NCBI RefSeq assembly: GCF_001552715.1
Contig: NZ_BCRS01000012.1
Span: 1-61,766, forward strand
Origin: Mycolicibacterium vaccae NBRC 14118 = CIP 105934
GTDB taxonomy: Bacteria > Actinomycetota > Actinomycetes > Mycobacteriales > Mycobacteriaceae
Length of the DNA: 61,766 bases
Direction of reading: 5' to 3'
In this document: positions 56,384 to 61,766 of the stretch, in pieces
Layout: every line of letters begins with the position of its first letter
Numbering within the stretch: position 1 is the stretch's first letter
Notes under the pieces: model-generated
What the model saw: the letters and a program-made list of their open reading frames with translations, nothing else
Databases searched by the model: none
Told to the model about the DNA's origin: nothing
Program-made: the position numbers and the translations under genes

Positions 56384-57385
56384 GTGCCTGTGATGACAGT
56401 TTCGCGACGACGCGGTGTGATCGTCTTGTCCACCGCCCTTCTCGTGGCCGCGGTAACGCCCGGATGCGGTTCCGCGGCCGATGACTCGGCAACCGCCGTG
56501 CACCACAACGGTTTCCCGGTGACCGTTGACAACTGCGGTCAAGAGATCGTGTTCGAGGCACCGCCGGAGCGCGCCGTCGGGTATTTCCAGCACCCGGTCG
56601 AGTTGATGCTCGACCTCGGGCTGCAGGACTCCGTCGTGGCGACCGTCTACCCGGACAACCCGCCGCTGCCTCGGCAGGACGCGGCCTACCGTGCGATCCC
56701 CGAGCTGTCGAGCAAGGACGCATCCTTGGAGCAAGTGCTTTCCGCCGCACCGGATTTCGTCTACGGCGGCTACGCCAGCGCGTTCGACGAGGCGGCCGGG
56801 CGGTCGCGGCAGACGTTCACCGGCGCAGGTGTCACCACGTATCTGAATCCCGAATACTGCGCGACCGAACCGATCACCATGGACGACGTGTACGGCGAGG
56901 TACGCACCATCGCGCAGATCTTCGGTGTGCAAGAGCGTGCCGGCACTCTCGTCGAGACCATGCAGTCCAGCGTGGCGGCAGCCCGGGAACGGGTCGCCGG
57001 GGTCGAACCGCTGAAGGCTTTCGTGTACGACAGCGGCGAGGACACCGCCTTCACCGCGGGTCGGCAAGGTATCGGCAACCACATCATCGACCTTGCGGGC
57101 GCGACGAACATCTTCGCCGACCTCGACGACACGTTCGCCGACGTGTCCTGGGAGCAGGTGATCCAGCGCGACCCCGACGTGATCGTCATCTACGACTACT
57201 TCGGCACGCCGTCGGTGCAACAGAAGATCGACTTTCTCAAGAGCAGAACCGAACTCGCGGACATCAGCGCGATCCGCGACGACCGCTTCGCGGTCCTGAC
57301 CCTGCAGGACGCGGTGCTCGGCGTACGTGCCCCGTTCGCGGTCGAGGCCCTGGCCAGGCAACTACATCCCGACCGCTTCCGATGA
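56384..57385 (+). CDS. btuF: Vitamin B12 ABC transporter, binding lipoprotein
   Basis: A 333-residue TroA/BtuF-type binding protein. The N-terminus has RRR, a hydrophobic stretch and the lipobox TPGC, with the lipid-modified Cys 25 residues after ATG 56393. The pattern FQHPVELMLDLGLQDSVVATVYPDN, then AAPDFVYGG and VIQRDPDVIVIYDYF is typical of the cobalamin/siderophore group. The cobalamin riboswitch upstream favours vitamin B12. GTG 56384 is preferred because GGAG lies 8 bp before it; ATG 56393 and GTG 56357 are in frame too. The stop overlaps btuC by 4 bp. Confidence 0.87.
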   Translation: MPVMTVSRRRGVIVLSTALLVAAVTPGCGSAADDSATAVHHNGFPVTVDNCGQEIVFEAPPERAVGYFQHPVELMLDLGLQDSVVATVYPDNPPLPRQDAAYRAIPELSSKDASLEQVLSAAPDFVYGGYASAFDEAAGRSRQTFTGAGVTTYLNPEYCATEPITMDDVYGEVRTIAQIFGVQERAGTLVETMQSSVAAARERVAGVEPLKAFVYDSGEDTAFTAGRQGIGNHIIDLAGATNIFADLDDTFADVSWEQVIQRDPDVIVIYDYFGTPSVQQKIDFLKSRTELADISAIRDDRFAVLTLQDAVLGVRAPFAVEALARQLHPDRFR

Positions 57386-58479
57386 GCAGGCAGGCGGTCA
57401 CCGACGAGCCGAGGTCGTCCACGGCGGGCGGGCACCGGCGCCTGCCTTATCCCCTCGTGCTCGTGGGACTGTCCGCCCTCCTCGTCGCCACGGTGATCGC
57501 CGGGCTGGCGATCGGCTCCATCGCCATCCCGCCGGCCGACGTCGTGCGCAGCGTCGCGGCCGCCCTGTTGCCCTCCGCTGTCGACGCCGACGTGCCCGCG
57601 CACGTCCACACCGTGATCACCCAGGTGCGTGCGCCCCGGGTGCTCCTGGGCGCGGTGGTCGGCGCCGGCCTGGCAGTGATCGGGATGACGCTGCAGGCAC
57701 TGGTGCGCAATCCGCTGGCCGAGCCCTTCCTGCTGGGCGTGTCCTCGGGCGCGTCGGTGGGCGCGGTGGCGGTGATCGTGTCCGGGGTCGGTGTGGCGGG
57801 CTGGCTCTCCCCCTCGCTGGCCGCGTTCGCCGGAGCCCTGGCAGCGTTGACCCTCGTGTACGGATTGTCCAGCGCCGCAGGACAGATCACGACCACCCGA
57901 CTCGTCCTGGCCGGTGTCGCGGTGTCCTACGTGCTCTCGGCGGTCACCAGTCTGATGTTGCTGACCGCCGATACCGGCGACCGGGCGCGCCAGGTACTCA
58001 CCTGGCTGCTCGGCGGATTGGGCAGCGCACGCTGGGACACGCTGTGGCTGCCGCTGACCGTGGTCGTCGCGGGGCTGATCCTGCTGCTGGCCCAGGCCCG
58101 CACCCTGAACGTGCTGCTCGCCGGTGATGCCGCCGCGACCACGATGGGCGTTGACACACCACGCTTCCGCGCCCGGATGTTCGTCCTGACCTCCTTGCTG
58201 ACCGGGGTGCTGGTCGCCGCGAGCGGCCCCATCGGGTTCGTCGGGCTGATCCTGCCGCACGCCGTCCGGTTGGTCGTGGGCAGTGATCACCGGCGCGCTC
58301 TTCCGGCCGCGGCGCTGGCCGGGGCCAGCTTTCTGGTACTCGCCGACATCGCGGCGCGCACGCTGGCCTCGCCGCAGGAGATCCCGGTAGGAGTGCTGAC
58401 CGCGCTGTGCGGGGGTCCGTTCTTCCTGTGGCTGCTGCGCCGGGACGCCCGCCGCGCCGCCGCCGGGGCGCAGCAGTGA
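57382..58479 (+). CDS. btuC: Vitamin B12 ABC transporter, permease
   Basis: A 365-residue permease of the FecCD/BtuC family with about ten transmembrane helices. Signature segments are RAPRVLLGAVVGAGLAVIGMTLQALVRNPLAEPFLLGVSSGASVGA and the coupling region GPIGFVGLILPHAVRLVVGSDHR. A hydrophilic N-terminal 25 residues precedes the first helix. It forms the membrane channel with BtuD. ATG 57382 overlaps the btuF stop, and the stop overlaps the btuD GTG, so the three are co-translated. The riboswitch makes cobalamin a better call than iron-siderophore. Confidence 0.9.
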   Translation: MSRQAVTDEPRSSTAGGHRRLPYPLVLVGLSALLVATVIAGLAIGSIAIPPADVVRSVAAALLPSAVDADVPAHVHTVITQVRAPRVLLGAVVGAGLAVIGMTLQALVRNPLAEPFLLGVSSGASVGAVAVIVSGVGVAGWLSPSLAAFAGALAALTLVYGLSSAAGQITTTRLVLAGVAVSYVLSAVTSLMLLTADTGDRARQVLTWLLGGLGSARWDTLWLPLTVVVAGLILLLAQARTLNVLLAGDAAATTMGVDTPRFRARMFVLTSLLTGVLVAASGPIGFVGLILPHAVRLVVGSDHRRALPAAALAGASFLVLADIAARTLASPQEIPVGVLTALCGGPFFLWLLRRDARRAAAGAQQ

Positions 58480-59282
58480 ACGCGGCACACGTGGAGGTCA
58501 CCGACCTGCGCGTGACCCGCGGCGGTCGGCGCGTCCTGGACGGTGTGCGCGTCACCGCGCGGGCCGGAAGCATGCTCGGCGTCATCGGCCCGAACGGCTG
58601 CGGCAAGTCGACGCTGCTGCAGACCATGCTGCGGATCCTGGCTCCGGCGTCGGGCTCGATCACCGTCGACGGCGTCGACATCGGCTCGATGACCGCCCGG
58701 CACCTGGCGCGCACCGCCGCCGCTGTGCTGCAGGACGGCACCGGTGACTTCGACCTGCGCGTGCGTGACGTCGTCGCGATGGGCAGAGCGCCGCACAAGC
58801 GGATGTTCCAGGGCGACAACGCCGGCGACGACGCGGTGGTCGCCGAGTCGCTGGCCCGCGTCGACGCCACCGACCTGACCGATCGGGCATTCGCGCTGCT
58901 GTCCGGCGGTGAGCGGCAACGGGTGCTGGTGGCGCGCGCACTGGCCCAGCAGCCACGGCTGTTGGTGATGGACGAGCCGACCAACCACCTCGATGTCCGG
59001 CACCAGTTCGAGGTGCTGGCGCTGCCCGCCAGACTGGGTGTGACCGCGGTGGTCGCGCTGCACGACCTCAACCTGGCCGCCCACTACTGCGACGAGATCG
59101 TGGTGCTGCGCGACGGGGTCCAGGTGTGCGCCGGCCCGCCGGAATCCGTGCTCACCGCCGAACTCATCGCCGACGTCTGGGACGTGGCCGCCGCCGTCGG
59201 ACCGCACCCACGGACCGGACGGCCACACGTGACCTTCGATCCATCGTGCGCCGCGGGGCGGGTGGTCGCCACACCGTGGTGA
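58476..59282 (+). CDS. btuD: Vitamin B12 ABC transporter, ATPase
   Basis: A 268-residue ABC ATPase of the BtuD/FepC type. Walker A is GPNGCGKST (near residue 36), the signature is LSGGERQR (near 141), Walker B LLVMDEPTNHLD and the switch His in ALHDLN. It drives import through BtuC. It starts at GTG 58476, which overlaps the btuC stop. About 30 residues follow the usual core end (PHPRTGRPHVTFDPS). Its end is 22 bp from the end of the convergent phytochrome gene. Confidence 0.92.
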   Translation: MNAAHVEVTDLRVTRGGRRVLDGVRVTARAGSMLGVIGPNGCGKSTLLQTMLRILAPASGSITVDGVDIGSMTARHLARTAAAVLQDGTGDFDLRVRDVVAMGRAPHKRMFQGDNAGDDAVVAESLARVDATDLTDRAFALLSGGERQRVLVARALAQQPRLLVMDEPTNHLDVRHQFEVLALPARLGVTAVVALHDLNLAAHYCDEIVVLRDGVQVCAGPPESVLTAELIADVWDVAAAVGPHPRTGRPHVTFDPSCAAGRVVATPW

Positions 59283-59304
59283 GGGGCGTGTCCCGCCGAC
59301 GCCG

Positions 59305-61548
59305 TCAGCGGCGGCGCAGCGCGACGACGGTGACATCGTCGTCGGTGTGCCCTGCGGCCATCGCCGCCCAGATCGAGGAGGCGTCCCGCTGCGGCTGACG
59401 GCCGAGAGTCGCGGCCAGCAGGTCAAGACCGTCGTCGATCACCCCGCCGCGGCGCTCGACCAGCCCGTCGGAGAACATCACCAGACCGTGCCCGGCCTCG
59501 ACGGTGAACTCGCTGCGCGTGTAGGACGCGCCGTTGACGCCGATCGGCGGTGAGAGCCGGATCGGTGCGGCCGTCGCAAGCGACGCCGAGTTCGTCAGAT
59601 ACGGCATCAGGTGGCCGGCCGCGGTGGCCTCCACGCGGCCTGAGGTGAGGTCGATCCTGGCGACGAGCACCGTGGCGAACGCCCCGGAGAGCAGGTGCAC
59701 ATCGAACTCGTTGAGCCGGCGCACCGCCTCGTCCGGCGCCGCGCCGGCGAACAGATGCGCGCGAAGAGCGTTGCGCAGCTGGGCCATTGTGCCCGCGACG
59801 GTGACGCCGTGCCCGGCGACGTCCCCGACCACCACGACGAGCCTGCCGTCGCGCAACTCGAATGCGTCGTACCAGTCGCCGCCGAGCCGGTCGCCCGCGG
59901 CCGGCTCGTAGTGGGCGGACAGCTCCCAGTCCGCAAGTACCGGAATCGATTTCGGCATCAGGCTGCGCTGCACCATCTCGGCGACCCGCAGCGCGCCGCT
60001 GGTGCGGTGGTACAGCGTCTCCACCAGGTGGTGGCGCATCGCGTCGGCGGACTCGATCTCGGTCTGCATCCACGGCGCACTGCGGTCGCGCACAATTTCG
60101 CGCCACCGTTCGAACGACTTACGGGGACTGAGCCGGACCTCGTCCCCCTCGCCGACCGCGATCGCCTTGTTGTGCGGGTCGCCGCCCCAGTCCACCGAAT
60201 GCAGCGCTTCCCGTCGGAACCACGCAATGTACTGCCCGTCAGGAAGACTGAGCACCAGTGCGCCCGCCGCCGACGATGCGTCGCGTTCCAGTCCGGGCAG
60301 GGCCGCGTGCAGGCTCTCGGTGTGCGCGATCCCATCGGCGCCGCCACGCGTCCATTCCACCACCGCCGAGACCACCTCAGGGGGCGGCACCGATCCGCTC
60401 ACCCGGCGCCGGCCCTCGATGTCGACGACGACGCCGTCGGCGGGCACCAGGTCGAGCAGGTCCGGGCCGGCGAGCAGCGCGGTGGCCAGCGGCCTGCCGG
60501 TGTCCAGTGTGGCCGTGGCGAGCTTGGCCAGCACCGCCTGCGCGGCCAGCCGTTTGTGCAGCCGGTCGTCCTCGAACTGGTCGACGAGCCGCAGCGACAG
60601 CGTCGAGCCGAGGAACTCCGCGGCCGCCCGCGCTCCGTAGGGCGGCAGGTGCGGACCGGCGTAGTGATGGCACGCGATGAGTCCCCACAGCCGGCCGTGC
60701 CGCAACAGCGAGATCGACATCGAGGCGTGCACACCCATGTTGCGCAGGTACTCCAGGTGGATGGGCGACACACTGCGCAACGTGGCATGGGTGAGGTCCA
60801 GTGGCCCCCCGCCTGCCGGATCGAGGGCCGGCACCAGCGGCGCCGGCGTGTAGTCCACGTCGGAGATCAAACGCAGCCAGTTCTTCTCGTACAACGCCCG
60901 CGCCTGGGCGGGGATGTCGGTCGCCGGGTAGTGCAGGCCGAGAAACGAGTTCAGGTCCTCGCGTTTGCATTCCGCGACGACCTCGCCGTTGTACTCCTCG
61001 TCGTAGCGGTAGATCATCACCCGGTCGAAACCGGTGAGCTCCCGCACGGCCCGGGTGGTCACCCCGTACAGGTCGGTCAGGCCCACCGCCCGGTTGAGTT
61101 CCTCGACGGAACTGCGCACCGCGGCATAGGTGTTGGGGAAGGAATAAGGCCGCTCGCCGTAGGCGATCTCGAGCTCGACCAGCAGGATTCCGCCGGCCTC
61201 GCGGTGCAGGATCGCGTCGAACGGACGCGCGGTCCCGGCGACGTCGAGCACGCATTCCACCGGGTTGCGCCGGTGCAGGTCACCGACGACCGATGCTGCC
61301 GTCGCCAGTTTGGCGGACTGGTCGGCGCCCATCAGTGCCGACAGATGCCGACCGAGCACGTCCTCCGCGGCGCGGCCGAGCACATCGGCGACGTTGGCGC
61401 TGACCTGCCGGATCTGGAAGTCCGGCTCGCCCACCACCACGAGCACCCCGCGGGGCTGGACACTGCCCGGGATGTGGATCGGCTCGCGGGCGCAGTTGTC
61501 GAGATCGATCGGGGTGCCGGCGGCGACCAGGTCGTCGTCGCCGGTCAT
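59305..61548 (-). CDS. Bacteriophytochrome with PP2C (SpoIIE) phosphatase output
   Basis: A 747-residue photoreceptor: PAS (about 15-125), GAF (150-325), PHY (330-505) and a C-terminal PP2C/SpoIIE phosphatase (about 525-747). Cys19 in DNCAREPIHIPGS is the biliverdin-linking Cys of bacteriophytochromes. Asp211 in the YPATDIP motif, Tyr180, His264 and His294 match the conserved chromophore-pocket residues. The PHY tongue motifs WGGDP (454-458) and PRKSF (475-479) are intact. The output has GGDWYD, GDVAGHG, SDGLVER and DDVTVV, the metal-binding motifs of RsbU-type phosphatases, instead of a histidine kinase. It should convert red/far-red light into dephosphorylation of a partner, perhaps an anti-anti-sigma factor; no partner is encoded nearby. 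Confidence 0.93.
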   Translation of the reverse strand: MTGDDDLVAAGTPIDLDNCAREPIHIPGSVQPRGVLVVVGEPDFQIRQVSANVADVLGRAAEDVLGRHLSALMGADQSAKLATAASVVGDLHRRNPVECVLDVAGTARPFDAILHREAGGILLVELEIAYGERPYSFPNTYAAVRSSVEELNRAVGLTDLYGVTTRAVRELTGFDRVMIYRYDEEYNGEVVAECKREDLNSFLGLHYPATDIPAQARALYEKNWLRLISDVDYTPAPLVPALDPAGGGPLDLTHATLRSVSPIHLEYLRNMGVHASMSISLLRHGRLWGLIACHHYAGPHLPPYGARAAAEFLGSTLSLRLVDQFEDDRLHKRLAAQAVLAKLATATLDTGRPLATALLAGPDLLDLVPADGVVVDIEGRRRVSGSVPPPEVVSAVVEWTRGGADGIAHTESLHAALPGLERDASSAAGALVLSLPDGQYIAWFRREALHSVDWGGDPHNKAIAVGEGDEVRLSPRKSFERWREIVRDRSAPWMQTEIESADAMRHHLVETLYHRTSGALRVAEMVQRSLMPKSIPVLADWELSAHYEPAAGDRLGGDWYDAFELRDGRLVVVVGDVAGHGVTVAGTMAQLRNALRAHLFAGAAPDEAVRRLNEFDVHLLSGAFATVLVARIDLTSGRVEATAAGHLMPYLTNSASLATAAPIRLSPPIGVNGASYTRSEFTVEAGHGLVMFSDGLVERRGGVIDDGLDLLAATLGRQPQRDASSIWAAMAAGHTDDDVTVVALRRR

Positions 61549-61766
61549 GCAGGCAACTCGCGCGAGGCGCCGACGGACCCCGGTCCGTGCGACGACGTTC
61601 GCGCTCGACGGCCGATGGCGTGCCCTCCGCTTCGACTCAGTTGGCGGCCCGGTTCTCGGGCTACCACGCGGCGACCCTCAAACCCGTCGGGTCTTCTCAA
61701 GACGCCGATCCGTCCGACCGATCCTGCCAGCTGTAGGCACCACAACGAAAGTGGCCCCCCGGCTCG
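61549..61766. other. Upstream region of the phytochrome gene, window end
   Basis: The last 218 bp contain no gene I can support. It should hold the promoter of the minus-strand phytochrome gene. No clear -10 box, tRNA or repeat is seen. A small minus-strand reading frame overlaps the phytochrome start but lacks recognisable features. Confidence 0.4.

Noticed and set aside
55923..56750. 275-codon minus-strand frame over the riboswitch
   Set aside because: It overlaps the conserved riboswitch and the btuF start, and its translation is Arg/Pro-rich noise.
56384..59282. Iron-siderophore transporter assignment
   Set aside because: The protein families cannot separate siderophore from cobalamin uptake, but the upstream cobalamin riboswitch makes B12 much more likely.
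61545..61745. 66-residue minus-strand reading frame overlapping the phytochrome start by ATGA
   Set aside because: The overlap looks like translational coupling, but the protein is Arg/Gly/Ser-rich with no recognisable fold or ribosome binding site. The frame is a usual product of GC-rich DNA.

Overview
The window is very GC-rich chromosomal DNA of a mycobacterium, most likely a fast-growing Mycolicibacterium-type species. The evidence is gene content and order. A Rv3143-like receiver protein precedes a complete 14-gene nuo operon. A block matches the M. tuberculosis order Rv3167c-Rv3168-Rv3169-Rv3170 (aofH)-Rv3171c (hpx), and clear orthologues of FadB4 (Rv3141) and the Rv2002 steroid dehydrogenase are present. 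ATGA/GTGA start-stop overlaps are common, as is usual in this group. Family assignments rest on reading the protein sequences; no database search was run.

Layout. 1-3.0 kb: a kinase-like phosphotransferase and a small partner protein separated by a perfect 32-bp tandem repeat, then a methyltransferase, an NTF2-like protein and a degenerate response regulator. 3.2-18.6 kb: nuoA-N, proton-pumping NADH dehydrogenase (complex I), with nearly every gene overlapping the next. 18.6-28.4 kb: a crotonase, the Rv3167c-Rv3171c block (interrupted by an EthA-like monooxygenase and an F420-type oxidoreductase), and FadB4. 28.4-35.4 kb: a large LuxR/LAL-type regulator convergent with an SDR and Baeyer-Villiger monooxygenase pair, then a hydrolase and a membrane protein. 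35.5-52.5 kb: a coherent amine-catabolism region. 52.5-55.6 kb: two paralogous secreted PE-PPE-type hydrolases with long acidic tails. 56.1-59.3 kb: a cobalamin riboswitch followed by btuF-btuC-btuD. 59.3-61.5 kb: a bacteriophytochrome with a PP2C phosphatase output.

The most interesting part is 35.5-52.5 kb. Its minus-strand half encodes a GntR regulator, a soluble Cache-domain protein, a cytochrome P450, a [3Fe-4S]-type ferredoxin, a glutamine-synthetase-like ligase, a solute-binding-like protein without signal peptide, two C26 gamma-glutamyl hydrolases and a PucR-type regulator. Diverging from it are an APC-type amine/amino-acid permease and an aldehyde dehydrogenase. On the far side lies a plus-strand operon: 4-aminobutyrate/5-aminovalerate-type aminotransferase (frameshifted here), glutaryl-CoA dehydrogenase-like protein, semialdehyde dehydrogenase and CaiB-type CoA-transferase. 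The P450/ferredoxin/GS/GntR set resembles the mycobacterial pip/mor genes for piperidine, pyrrolidine and morpholine use. Together the genes could form an end-to-end route: cyclic amine, ring-opened amino-aldehyde, gamma-glutamyl-protected amino acid, 5-aminovalerate, glutarate, glutaryl-CoA, crotonyl-CoA. That route is inferred from context.

Caveats: the aminotransferase frameshift may be a sequence error, several start codons are judgement calls, and operator and promoter calls are pattern-based.
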